Positions 47,322-55,848 of a stretch of 64,000 nucleotides of DNA are shown here, one piece after another. The first letter of the stretch is position 1; the number at the start of each line of letters is the position of its first letter. The translations under genes and the position numbers were made by a program. This DNA is from Azotosporobacter soli (lineage in GTDB: Bacteria; Bacillota; Negativicutes; SG130), in contig NZ_JAUAOA010000006.1 of NCBI RefSeq assembly GCF_030542965.1, forward strand, positions 114,594 to 178,593, read 5' to 3'. The notes beneath the pieces were generated by a model that was not told where the DNA came from, did no database searches, and was given only the letters and a program-made list of their open reading frames with translations.

Positions 47322-48203
47322 CTACCAGCCGCGATCTTGCATCCGTTCATGCGGTGGAATCGTATCGATGCCGATGCCAACCATCGCTTCGCCCAGATCC
47401 TTGGAAATTTCGGCCAGAATTTTTGGGTCATTGTAATAAGTCGTCGCAGCGACGATTGCTTTTGCCCGTTTTTCCGGGTCGCCGGATTTGAAAATGCCGG
47501 ATCCGACAAAAATTCCGTCGCAGCCGAGCTGCATCATCAGCGCCGCATCGGCTGGCGTCGCGATGCCGCCGGCGGCGAAATTGACGACCGGCAGACGGCC
47601 CAGTTTCTTCGTCTCCCAGACCAGTTCGAGCGGCGCGCCGATATTTTTCGCAAAATTGGCCACTTCATTGTCTGGCAGATTTTGCAATTGCCGTACTTCG
47701 CCCATCACCATCCGGATATGCTTTACCGCTTCGACGACATTGCCGGTACCCGGTTCGCCTTTCGTGCGGATCATCGCCGCACCTTCGCCGATTCTGCGCA
47801 GCGCCTCGCCCAGATTCTTCGCACCGCAGACGAAGGGAACCTTGAACTGGCTCTTGTCGATGTGAAACTTATCGTCGGCCGGCGACAGCACTTCGCTTTC
47901 GTCGATATAATCCGCGCCCAGCGCTTCCAGAATCTGCGCCTCGACGAAATGTCCGATGCGCGCCTTCGCCATCACCGGAATCGTCGCCACTTCCATGATC
48001 CGCTGCACGATCGTCGGATCCGCCATGCGCGCGATGCCGCCCGCCGCGCGGATGTCCGCCGGCACCCTCTCCAGCGCCATAACCGCGCAGGCGCCGGCCG
48101 CTTCCGCGATCTTCGCCTGTTCCGGCGTTGTGACATCCATGATCACGCCGCCTTTGAGCATTTCCGCCAGACCTGCTTTTACCCGAAACGTTCCTAATTC
48201 CAT
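47322..48203 (-). CDS. pdxS: Pyridoxal 5'-phosphate synthase subunit PdxS
   Basis: 293 residues, full length. Makes PLP from ribose-5-phosphate, glyceraldehyde-3-phosphate and ammonia. [40 protein letters not shown] and [10 protein letters not shown] are highly conserved segments, including the substrate lysine. AGGAGGAAAT precedes the ATG. pdxT follows after 13 nt. Confidence 0.97.
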   Translation of the reverse strand: MELGTFRVKAGLAEMLKGGVIMDVTTPEQAKIAEAAGACAVMALERVPADIRAAGGIARMADPTIVQRIMEVATIPVMAKARIGHFVEAQILEALGADYIDESEVLSPADDKFHIDKSQFKVPFVCGAKNLGEALRRIGEGAAMIRTKGEPGTGNVVEAVKHIRMVMGEVRQLQNLPDNEVANFAKNIGAPLELVWETKKLGRLPVVNFAAGGIATPADAALMMQLGCDGIFVGSGIFKSGDPEKRAKAIVAATTYYNDPKILAEISKDLGEAMVGIGIDTIPPHERMQDRGW

Positions 48204-48239
48204 ATTGATTTCCTCCTCAAATTTCTTTCTTGTCTTGTG

Positions 48240-49721
48240 TTAGCCATACACTTCCGCCAGCGCCTGCGCCAAACACTCGATCCCCCGGACAATTTCCGCC
48301 TCGTTGAGCTGCGAGATGGAAAGGCGCAAGTGAAGATCGGCGCTCTTGGAAAGAAAAAAGCTGTCTCCGAAAGCCGCATGCACGCCGTGGCGACGCAAAA
48401 TTTCCGGTAAGTCGGGCGTTTTCCCCTTCAACTCCGCCAGTTTCAGCCAGACCAAGTAACCGCCGCTCGGTTCACGCCAACTGGCCCAAGCCGGTTTTAT
48501 CTCGCGTTGCAGCACTTCGAGCATCGTTTGCATCCGTTTGCGAAACAAGCGATGCATCTTGCTGATATGACGTTCATAATGGCCGTTTTGACAAAAATCA
48601 TAGATTCCGGCCTGCAAAATCATGCTCGATGACAAGTCGCTGAAGCTGCGAATCGAAATCAGCCTGGCAATGCACTCTTTATCGGCGGCAATCCAGCCGA
48701 TTCGCACGCCGGGGAACAAGACCTTGGAAAACGTGCCGCAATAAATGACCAACTGTTCTTTGTCCATCGACTTGATCGGCAGCACGACGCGGCCAAAATA
48801 TTTCATTTCTTCTTCAAAACCGTCTTCTAAGATCGGGATGCGATGTTGCTGGCAAATCGAGAGTAACCGTTCCCGGTGCGCCTGATTCGTACTGACGCCG
48901 GTCGGGTTTTGAAAATTCGGCATCGTATAAACGAGCACCGGTTTTTCTCTGGCGATCGCTTGCTCCAAGACGTCAAGATCCATGCCGTCAGAACGCATCG
49001 GAATTTCGATCGGCTTTAAACCGCAAAAGCGGAGCAGCGGAATGATTTCCGAATACGTAGGCGACTCGATCGCCACCGCCTTGCCCGGTTCCGCAATCAT
49101 GCGAAACACCAGATCGATCCCTTGCTGCAAGCCATTGGTAATCAGGATTTCTTCCGCCGTCACCGAAATGCCATGGCCTTGCAAGTGCCGCGCGATATAC
49201 TCGCGCAGCGGCGAAAAACCGGCCCGTTCGCCGTATCCCAAGAGCTGCAAACCATGTTCCCTGATCGCCTGATTCAGGCAGGAGCGAAAATGATCGAGCG
49301 GAAACAAGCGATAATCAATATTCAGATTGCTAAAATCAATGCCCGTTTCCTTTCGCTCACGCCCGGACTCTTGTTCCCATTCACGGCTGGTCTGCCAGAC
49401 CGCATTGCTCGCCTTTGAGGCAATCGCCGACCAGTTGACCACGCCGGCTGGCGTCCGTCGTTCAACGGTGGCCAGCTGCATCCGTTCGCGCACCTTCGGG
49501 CAAGCGCCGGGTCTGAGATCGACAAAGCCAAGCGCCCACAATTCCTGATACGCGCTGGCCACCGTCGAACGATGCAACCCCAGATGTTCCGCCAAGCGTC
49601 GCGTCGACGGCAATTTTTCTCCCGGCGGCAGCATTTGATTTTCTATTTTCTCCTGAATCTGTTCGACAATTTGCTGATAATGTGGTTTACGGCTTTGCTC
49701 ATCAATTTCCAATAGCAACAT
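48240..49721 (-). CDS. pdxR: MocR/GntR regulator with aminotransferase fold
   Basis: 493 residues. An N-terminal GntR winged helix (about 1-75, STRRLAEHLGLHRSTVASAY) is fused to a fold-type I aminotransferase domain with PLP lysine in YCGTFSKVLFPGVRIGW and partner residues in YTMPNFQNPTGVS. PdxR proteins sense PLP and activate pdxST. Here it lies upstream in the same direction, 36 bp from pdxS, rather than divergent. Assignment to PdxR rests on the neighbours; other MocR roles remain possible. AGGAGG precedes ATG 49721. Confidence 0.87.
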   Translation of the reverse strand: MLLLEIDEQSRKPHYQQIVEQIQEKIENQMLPPGEKLPSTRRLAEHLGLHRSTVASAYQELWALGFVDLRPGACPKVRERMQLATVERRTPAGVVNWSAIASKASNAVWQTSREWEQESGRERKETGIDFSNLNIDYRLFPLDHFRSCLNQAIREHGLQLLGYGERAGFSPLREYIARHLQGHGISVTAEEILITNGLQQGIDLVFRMIAEPGKAVAIESPTYSEIIPLLRFCGLKPIEIPMRSDGMDLDVLEQAIAREKPVLVYTMPNFQNPTGVSTNQAHRERLLSICQQHRIPILEDGFEEEMKYFGRVVLPIKSMDKEQLVIYCGTFSKVLFPGVRIGWIAADKECIARLISIRSFSDLSSSMILQAGIYDFCQNGHYERHISKMHRLFRKRMQTMLEVLQREIKPAWASWREPSGGYLVWLKLAELKGKTPDLPEILRRHGVHAAFGDSFFLSKSADLHLRLSISQLNEAEIVRGIECLAQALAEVYG

Positions 49722-49801
49722 CCGGTTACCTCCTGCAGGAAGGTTTTCAACTTTACCTAAATTAATTGAAGCTTTGCAATCTTCATGGGACTTACATTGT
49801 C

Positions 49802-49830
49802 AATTTACTCTTTATCCGGCCTGTCGTCAA
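49802..49830 (-). promoter_or_regulatory. Likely promoter of pdxRST
   Basis: On the minus strand, -35 TTGACG (49830-49825), a 17-bp spacer and -10 TAAATT (49807-49802). A second TTGACA lies just downstream and may be a regulator site or alternative -35. Confidence 0.5.
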
Positions 49831-49902
49831 CGGACAGTTTGTTGCTTTTTTAACCGTCCAGTTTTGAATTTTCTTCTTTGGTACTTTTTACGCGGAAAAA
49901 GC

Positions 49903-49948
49903 AAAAAGGCCTAGAGCAAAGAGATGCTACTCTTCTCTAGGCCTTTTT
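49903..49948 (-). terminator. Terminator of the unknown gene at 50066
   Basis: AAAAAGGCCTAGAG (49903-49916) pairs with CTCTAGGCCTTTTT (49935-49948); the inner loop adds AAGAG/CTCTT pairs. Confidence 0.82.
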
Positions 49949-50065
49949 AGTCAGTCTTAGCAAATTTAACTTGGCAGTGAAGCCATAGCTCATTCCTTGC
50001 TCGCGTTTTGCAAAAGTGGTTTTGGAGAAACATCGACGAAAGAACGGCTTACGCAGACAAATCCT

Positions 50066-50440
50066 TTAAGAGATAGCCTCATAGCTCATTTTTGATGCAA
50101 TAACAGTTATCTCATCGCCCGAATTAAGTAAAAATCCAACGCTAAAATATGCCTCTCCATCCGGTTCTACATTTACTTCAAAAATGTAATTCCCTGCCCC
50201 CCATGGTTCCTTGCGATTGACTTCCACTTTTACTACATTTTCAAATTTCAGCAATGCACTCTGCTTATAAATATTATTCACAATTATGGGCATCATAACT
50301 GTCCCCTCATCATAATCACAAATAATTTTTGCAATTTCCGCATCATGAAAATTAATCTCTCGTATTTCATTTGCTTGTTGTTTTTCAAAAACAATCACTA
50401 TTTCTTCGCCCTCTTCTATTGTAAAATATACACCGCGCAA
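50066..50440 (-). CDS. Unknown AT-rich gene
   Basis: 124 residues, not recognised. Opens (M)RGVYFTIEEGEEIVIVFE, contains INFHDAEIAKIICDYDEG and VEVNRKEPWGAGNYIFEVNV, and is predicted mainly beta. The H-D-x-E-I start of a beta sheet recalls small immunity-type families, a weak resemblance. Start is TTG 50440 with GGAAGAG 5 nt before. Codons are markedly more A/T-rich than all neighbours, pointing to recent acquisition or low expression. It lies downstream of two DUF445 genes and a 33-residue ORF. Confidence 0.6.
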   Translation of the reverse strand: MRGVYFTIEEGEEIVIVFEKQQANEIREINFHDAEIAKIICDYDEGTVMMPIIVNNIYKQSALLKFENVVKVEVNRKEPWGAGNYIFEVNVEPDGEAYFSVGFLLNSGDEITVIASKMSYEAIS

Positions 50441-50482
50441 TAAACTCTTCCGTTGTCCCTGATGGCGTCTTTTTCACAGCCG

Positions 50483-50584
50483 TCATCTACGCAGCTTTGC
50501 CGCCGCCCACTTCAACCCCATATCAATGATCTCACAGATCGTCGCTATGACTACCGCCAGATAAACCAACAGCCGTTCGCGCAT
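50483..50584 (-). CDS. 33-residue membrane-type peptide
   Basis: MRERLLVYLAVVIATICEII is followed by a short amphipathic tail ending KLRR. One TM-like stretch with basic ends. AAAGGAG stands 8 nt before the ATG and overlaps the stop of the DUF445 gene (50598), so it is probably cotranscribed. Too short for family assignment; unknown function. Confidence 0.55.
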   Translation of the reverse strand: MRERLLVYLAVVIATICEIIDMGLKWAAAKLRR

Positions 50585-50597
50585 CAAACCGCTCCTT

Positions 50598-51842
50598 TTA
50601 TAACGCCAGTAATGGCCGATAGATAAAATGCAAACATCCGAACAGCAGACTGCCCGCTAACGCGCCGACCAAAACGCCATTGACCCGAATCCACTGCAAA
50701 TCTTCCCCTGCCTTATCTTCAATGAAACGGTTCAATTCTTCGTCGCTGAACTGATTTAGGACCAGACGAACCAGGCGACCGATCATCGGATGCTCGCTTT
50801 CCAACAAGCGTTGCAACGCCGCTTGTAAAATCTCTTCCAACCATTCTTTCGCTTCGTTTGACGCCGCAAAGCGTTGCCAGTTTTCTTCCCCCTGGCGCAC
50901 GAGCCAATTGCCAAGCGCCGAATCCGTCCGACCGAGCAGCGCCAAAAGATACTCTGCCAGATGCCGCGCCGCTTCGCCGTCGAGAAAACTGCGCAGTCCG
51001 TCCCGGATCAAAGCCTGCCACTCGCTTTTCGCTCCCGCTTCCGCCGCCAACGCCTGAAGCTGTTCACGCACCCAGTCATATAACGGATGCTCCGGCTGCT
51101 GCAGATCGTTGATGAACTGCAGCAGACTCTGATGCGTCGTTTGCGCGGCCGCCTCTAAATTGACCGCATCGGTCGCTTCACCCAGCCAAAGCAGCATTTT
51201 GTTTAAGAAGGACTCGTTTTCTTTCGCTTCTTTCCAGCGTTGTAAAAGCTGCAGAATTTCGTCTGCCATCTCAGGCCGCGCCATCAGTTTCGTCAACGCA
51301 TCGGCTGCAACGGCAAGGCCCTGGCGATAGCGTTCCTTTTCCAACGCCCAAAGCGCAGCGCGGCGTAACCATTCCTCAAGCGGCAAAACGCGCACCTGAC
51401 TGCGCCATAAGACCGCGATTTCCCGCCCCCAGCGCGTGCTGTCCATGCCAGCCAACGCGGTCAGCAAATAACGCAGCCAATGGACGATGCCTTTTTCCGC
51501 CACAGCGCCAATCAGCCATTCGACCAGCCGTATGCCCGCGAGTCGGCTGCGCAGCGCTTTCAAATTCAGCAATTCCGTTTCCACCAGCTGCGCTACCGCT
51601 TCCGTGACACGTTGACGGTGACGCGGAATGAGCGCCGTATGCCAGGGAAAGCCAAGCGGCCTACGGAACAGCGCATTCACCGCAAACCAGTCGGCGATGC
51701 CGCCGACCAACGCAGCCTCCGCGGCCCAGCGCAGCCACTCTAAAAAAAGCAGATCCGGATTTTTGCGCCCCAGCCACGTTGCGAGCAAAAAAACGCCGAA
51801 CGCGACCGCCAGCGCACCGTTTGCCAATTGTCGATTTGCCAT
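50598..51842 (-). CDS. DUF445 membrane protein, second copy
   Basis: 414 residues. N-terminal TM (about 10-25), then EAALVGGIADWFAVNALFRR with PLGFPWHTALIPRHRQRV, the hallmark of DUF445/YheB-type proteins; a long helical middle; a C-terminal LNRFIEDKAGEDLQWIRVNG and final TM. Paralog of the next gene, 16 bp apart. DUF445 has no established function; both ends are membrane-anchored. Confidence 0.88.
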   Translation of the reverse strand: MANRQLANGALAVAFGVFLLATWLGRKNPDLLFLEWLRWAAEAALVGGIADWFAVNALFRRPLGFPWHTALIPRHRQRVTEAVAQLVETELLNLKALRSRLAGIRLVEWLIGAVAEKGIVHWLRYLLTALAGMDSTRWGREIAVLWRSQVRVLPLEEWLRRAALWALEKERYRQGLAVAADALTKLMARPEMADEILQLLQRWKEAKENESFLNKMLLWLGEATDAVNLEAAAQTTHQSLLQFINDLQQPEHPLYDWVREQLQALAAEAGAKSEWQALIRDGLRSFLDGEAARHLAEYLLALLGRTDSALGNWLVRQGEENWQRFAASNEAKEWLEEILQAALQRLLESEHPMIGRLVRLVLNQFSDEELNRFIEDKAGEDLQWIRVNGVLVGALAGSLLFGCLHFIYRPLLAL

Positions 51843-51858
51843 CCTCTTTCCCCTTTCT

Positions 51859-53073
51859 TTAAAACAGGCAGGTGATCAAATACAAGGCCATGCCTGCCAG
51901 GCCGCCGACTACGGCGCCATTGATCCGAATCATCTGCAAATCATCCCCGGCGCGGCTTTCGATCAACTTCACCAAGTCCTGATCACTGAATTTCTCCAGA
52001 TTTTGCAGAACCGTCCGGCCGATTTCCTCATGGTTGCGCTCCAGCCAGGCCAAGAGGCCGGCCTTTCCTTTTTCGTTCAACTGCTGCCGCTTGCCCGCAT
52101 CGCTTTGCAGCTGTTCTTGATACTGGCGCAGCCAGCCGTATAAACGCCTGGTGAGCCAAACCGCCTGACGGCGGTCGACGAGCATCGCCTGCAGCCGCCC
52201 GCCCAATCTTGCATTCGCCAGCAGCCGCTCTTTCCAACCTTCCAGTTTCGCCAAAAAGAGCGCATCGCCTTGCTTTTCTTGCAGCCAGCTAAGCCGCTCC
52301 TTTCGCCAACTGATGCGCCATGGATGTTGCGGATTCTGCAGTGCAGTAAGCAAACGAAGCAGCTCCGTCTGCGCCCATTGCCCGAGCAACTTCGGATCAA
52401 GTTCGGCAAAAGAGACCGCCAGTTCACGCAAAGCGCCCCCTTGCCCATATTTTTCAAGCACCTGCGCCGCCCAGCGATTTAATACCGCCGTCAGCAGCGG
52501 ACTTTGTCCCCAGCGCGCCGCTTTGCCAAACAGCCAGCTTATGATGCGCTCATCCTCTTCGCGCTTCGACATTTCCTGTAGCCACGTCATGATGCGCGGC
52601 GCAATCGCCCAGTGTTCGGCCAGTTCGCGCACCATTTCTTCGCCTTTTTGCGCAAGAACCGCACCGCTTTCCGGACGCAGCATGTCGCGAACCAAGCGGT
52701 ATAAAAGACCGCGCAGCAGGCGATGGCTGCCGCGTCCGTCCGCTATGCGCAGCAGCGCTTTAACGACGTCATATTCCGCTAGATGCTGGTGGATTTTCTC
52801 CGGCAACAGCAATTCCTTTTGCACCGTTTCCGCCAGCAATTGAAAAATCCGCTGCCGGTTGCGGGAAATTACAGCCGTTCGATAGGGAATGCCCAGCGGT
52901 TTGCGAAACAGCGCTTCGACCGCAAACCAGTCGGCCAAACCGCCGACCGTCGCCGCCGTAAAACCGGCGGTCAAGAGTCCGCCGGAAAAACTGGCCTGAA
53001 ACGGATAGGCCGTCAAGACGCCAAGTCCTGACAATGCCAAAACCACTGTCGCCTTTGCTTGTTTGCTGCCCAT
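51859..53073 (-). CDS. DUF445 membrane protein, first copy
   Basis: 404 residues from ATG 53073 (AAGGCGG upstream; an open frame runs further but lacks coding character). It shares the DUF445 landmarks: TVGGLADWFAVEALFRKPLG and IPYRTAVISRNRQRIF, helical middle, LVKLIESRAGDDLQMIRING and a C-terminal TM. Tandem with the copy at 50598, probably from duplication, and the two may form a complex. Confidence 0.88.
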   Translation of the reverse strand: MGSKQAKATVVLALSGLGVLTAYPFQASFSGGLLTAGFTAATVGGLADWFAVEALFRKPLGIPYRTAVISRNRQRIFQLLAETVQKELLLPEKIHQHLAEYDVVKALLRIADGRGSHRLLRGLLYRLVRDMLRPESGAVLAQKGEEMVRELAEHWAIAPRIMTWLQEMSKREEDERIISWLFGKAARWGQSPLLTAVLNRWAAQVLEKYGQGGALRELAVSFAELDPKLLGQWAQTELLRLLTALQNPQHPWRISWRKERLSWLQEKQGDALFLAKLEGWKERLLANARLGGRLQAMLVDRRQAVWLTRRLYGWLRQYQEQLQSDAGKRQQLNEKGKAGLLAWLERNHEEIGRTVLQNLEKFSDQDLVKLIESRAGDDLQMIRINGAVVGGLAGMALYLITCLF

Positions 53074-53130
53074 GCCGCACCGCCTTTTCTGCTCTTTTAT
53101 CTCCAGTATAGCGGCAGCGCCGCCAAAAGA

Positions 53131-53164
53131 AAAGCCGCCGTTCCAAAGAGAAACGGCAGGCTTT
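53131..53164 (-). terminator. Terminator of the large membrane gene
   Basis: AAAGCCGCCGTT (53131-53142) pairs with AACGGCAGGCTTT (53152-53164) with one bulge; the minus strand continues TTCTTTT. Confidence 0.7.
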
Positions 53165-53170
53165 CGCGTT

Positions 53171-54892
53171 CTAGTAATTTTCGCCTTTGAAGAGATGGAT
53201 CGGTATCGTCGTATCGCTGCTGTCATTCGCCTGCACCGTCACGGTGTCGCCGACCTTGACGAGCGGCAGGCGCGGTGAAGTGGACACCGTGCCGACAAAG
53301 ATCCGATTGTCGCCTTCGAGCATGAAGTAAAAATAGGATTCGCCATTCTTCACGACCGTAGACACGCGGCTGACCTTGCCCTGCAGTTTGACCGGCGTCA
53401 TTTCGTTGCCGGGAATGAACTGGTTGCCTTTGCTGGCCAACGTTTGCTGGTAGTTGCGCATCGCACTTTCAATATCGGCCCCGACGCCGACCTGCGTGTA
53501 GTTTTCCACGGAAATAAAGGCCACCGCTTTGAGCAGTCCTTCCTTATCTTTGAGCGGCGATATGTATGTCGGCACGCCATAGATATTATACAAAATAGGA
53601 TATCCGGCCCGATAGCCTTTTTCCTGCACCTGGCCTTCCGCCGACTTCTTCGCGCCGGATTCATCCGCGCCAGCGACCTTGTACCATTTCGCCTCCTTCG
53701 TACGCGAGTTGACCATGATAAAGCCGACCGTGCTTTCGTCCTTGCCTGATGACGTAATCCCCGTATACCAATATATCTTGTCGTCATTGCCGTAAATCAG
53801 ATGCATTTCCCGCCCGGTCGGTTTCATCGTTCCCACCTTGGCAAAAATACTATTCCAAAATCCATTTACATATTCGCCCCAGTCCTGAATCTGGCGCAAA
53901 ATAAATTCTTCCGGCTGCACCCGTACAATCCAGGGCGGAATATTTTCCATATCATAGCGTGCTATTTCGCCGGTCTGCGCATTGACCGTAGCGACGCCGA
54001 CCGCATCGCCGCCGCGATAGCCGATCTTATTCTTATAGAGCGTCACGACCCAAAACGGCGTCATCTCATTGTCAATTTGAAAGGAAAAATCGGTCATCCC
54101 AACATTAACAAAGCCGTTCGCATAGAGATAGCGCGGTAAATAATCAAATAGGAAGCCTCTCGTCTGGTATTTGATGTAGCTGTTTTGCACCAGCCTCACA
54201 TCTTGCGGATTCGTTGCCGAAACTAAAACAAAACCTTTGCTGCCTTGCTTATAATTGGACAGCCACTGAAAAAAACCACGATGTTCGAGCGGCGCCACAT
54301 AGTACAGTTTGTCGCGCACACGCTGCAGCACCATCTCGCCGAGTTGCACTTCACTGCCGAGCGCCGGAACTTCGCCGATCTTTTTGTCGGCGAGCTTACG
54401 TGCCGTTTCCTCATCCACAATCCGGATCTGGCTCAGATTGATCGGTTCGACGTCACTGGAAAACGAGCTTTCTCTGACCTCACCTAACAGACTGCGGTAG
54501 GCCTGACTGTAAAAAAGCGGTGCACTGGTCACCAGCGGAAATACGACGGCGTTACATATGCCAAGCCCGAGCAGGAATACGCCGACTGCGCCCATCACTT
54601 TATAGCGGCGCACCGCCGTCCCGCCGCTTTGATATTCGCTGATATCGACGACGCGGGCATGTTCCCGCCAATTCTGCGGAAAAAAGCGTTTCAGGACATC
54701 GCCCCAGGGTGTTTTCGCCAGATACAGCCTGAATTTTTGCAGCAGCATCAGTGCGGCGACCAGGAGCAAGACCAGGCCCCAGATGATCGCGAGTCCCGAC
54801 CAGTCTGTAAAACCCCAGGCAAATACCGGGCGTTCAAAGTAAAAGTACAGGATGTGAAACAACAATAACAAAGCACCTAGCGTCGATAACAT
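53171..54892 (-). CDS. Large membrane protein of unknown function
   Basis: 573 residues from ATG 54892 (GAGGGGTGG 8 nt upstream; GTG 54904 possible). Three TM segments at about 3-20, 32-55 and 100-125, then a large presumably extracytoplasmic region of mixed beta strands with repeated D/N-x-G turns. Inside are WVVTLYKNKIGYRGGDAVGV, then NAQTGEIARYDMENIPPWIV, resembling PepSY-like repeats. The C-terminus has an OB-like VKLQGKVSRVSTVVKNGES. No catalytic motif was seen. Monocistronic. Confidence 0.75.
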   Translation of the reverse strand: MLSTLGALLLLFHILYFYFERPVFAWGFTDWSGLAIIWGLVLLLVAALMLLQKFRLYLAKTPWGDVLKRFFPQNWREHARVVDISEYQSGGTAVRRYKVMGAVGVFLLGLGICNAVVFPLVTSAPLFYSQAYRSLLGEVRESSFSSDVEPINLSQIRIVDEETARKLADKKIGEVPALGSEVQLGEMVLQRVRDKLYYVAPLEHRGFFQWLSNYKQGSKGFVLVSATNPQDVRLVQNSYIKYQTRGFLFDYLPRYLYANGFVNVGMTDFSFQIDNEMTPFWVVTLYKNKIGYRGGDAVGVATVNAQTGEIARYDMENIPPWIVRVQPEEFILRQIQDWGEYVNGFWNSIFAKVGTMKPTGREMHLIYGNDDKIYWYTGITSSGKDESTVGFIMVNSRTKEAKWYKVAGADESGAKKSAEGQVQEKGYRAGYPILYNIYGVPTYISPLKDKEGLLKAVAFISVENYTQVGVGADIESAMRNYQQTLASKGNQFIPGNEMTPVKLQGKVSRVSTVVKNGESYFYFMLEGDNRIFVGTVSTSPRLPLVKVGDTVTVQANDSSDTTIPIHLFKGENY

Positions 54893-55134
54893 AGCAAGTT
54901 CCACCCCTCAGCCACACCTTTTTATCCGCCAGCATATTGGCGGTACTATAAATATTCTAGCCTTTTCCCCTTCATCCTGCTCTTCGCTTTAGCGATTGCA
55001 TTCTTTTTTTCCATTATTTTCTCCCTTCTGCACCCGCGCGCGAAAATTATCGCGCTCCCCTCTTTTCCTCTCACCCGTAAGTACGATATGATAGAGGCAG
55101 TTGTTTTGATTTTAATCGATAAGGTAGGTGCCGT

Positions 55135-55500
55135 ATGAAGACCATTGCACTCATTGCACATGACCGCAAGAAAGATCTGATGCTTGATTTCGTCAAGACG
55201 CATGCTGCCATTCTCAGTCGCCACAATTTAATCGCAACCGCCACTACCGGGCGAATCATCAAGGAACATACCGATCTTGCCGTAACCGCCTATCTCTCCG
55301 GCCCGCTCGGCGGCGACCAGCAGATCGGCGCACAGATTGCGACCGGACAGGTACAGCTAGTCATTTTTCTGCGTGATCCGTTGACTGCGCAGCCGCACGA
55401 ACCGGATATCACCGCGTTGCTGCGCGTCTGCGACGTCCATGATGTTCCTGTGGCCACCAATGCCGCTTGCGGCCATCTGCTCCTTTCCACGCTGGCCTAG
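55135..55500 (+). CDS. mgsA: Methylglyoxal synthase
   Basis: 121 residues. Converts dihydroxyacetone phosphate to methylglyoxal and phosphate, a bypass when sugar phosphates accumulate. [46 protein letters not shown] and [15 protein letters not shown], with the catalytic Asp and His, are all present. AAGGTAGGTG precedes the ATG. It suits a cell with high sugar-phosphate flux through the PTS. Confidence 0.96.
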   Translation: MKTIALIAHDRKKDLMLDFVKTHAAILSRHNLIATATTGRIIKEHTDLAVTAYLSGPLGGDQQIGAQIATGQVQLVIFLRDPLTAQPHEPDITALLRVCDVHDVPVATNAACGHLLLSTLA

Positions 55501-55518
55501 TCGGCGCTTTGGCGCAAA

Positions 55519-55546
55519 AAAGAAGCTCCCTTACGGGAGCTTCTTT
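55519..55546. terminator. Terminator between mgsA and the candidate RNA
   Basis: AAAGAAGCTCCC (55519-55530) with GGGAGCTTCTTT (55535-55546), loop TTAC. The T-run is better on the minus strand (CTTCTTTTTTG), so it mainly ends the minus-strand RNA and also serves mgsA. Confidence 0.88.
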
Positions 55547-55757
55547 CACTAGCGACCATCCTTATAGACTCGTTGATAAATAAATGAGCAGCCCTCCATT
55601 TAAGAATCCTAAAATCTTTTTTCGGATCACTCGCCTTTTGTTCGGAATAAAAAACACACTACCCCGGGACTGGTTACAACCTGCACAGACTTGGAATGAT
55701 GAGTTCCTCGACACTGGGCAATCCTGTGGACCTGTCTTTACTATAAGGATGGTGCTT
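55519..55757 (-). ncRNA. Candidate structured small RNA (6S-like size)
   Basis: A 348-bp gap between mgsA and the next gene holds no ORF but has all parts of an RNA gene on the minus strand: a promoter (55764-55792), a 13-bp closing helix ACCATCCTTATAG (55753-55741) with CTATAAGGATGGT (55567-55555), and a terminator with T-run (55546-55519). The enclosed 173 nt contain short local helices. Total about 240 nt, near 200 without the terminator. Length and rod-like closure fit 6S RNA, but I recognise no class-defining motif. Confidence 0.6.
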
Positions 55758-55763
55758 GTCTAG

Positions 55764-55792
55764 AGAATAGCATAAACTTTGACAGATTGCAA
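55764..55792 (-). promoter_or_regulatory. Promoter of the candidate RNA
   Basis: Minus strand -35 TTGCAA (55792-55787), 17-bp spacer, -10 TATTCT (55769-55764). A plus-strand TTGACA (55779-55784) overlaps and could belong to the divergent gene at 55849. Confidence 0.6.
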
Positions 55793-55848
55793 CATTATTT
55801 TTGACTATTCAGTCTTTTTCTTTTATTTTTTTTGAAAGGAGCCCGCGC

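Larger units (their letters stand above)
49722..50065. other. Intergenic region upstream of pdxR
   Basis: 344 bp without a gene. It holds the likely pdxR promoter (49802-49830), an upstream TGTCAA/TTGACA repeat at 49798-49803, and the terminator at 49903-49948. Nothing else was identified in 49950-50065. Confidence 0.6.
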
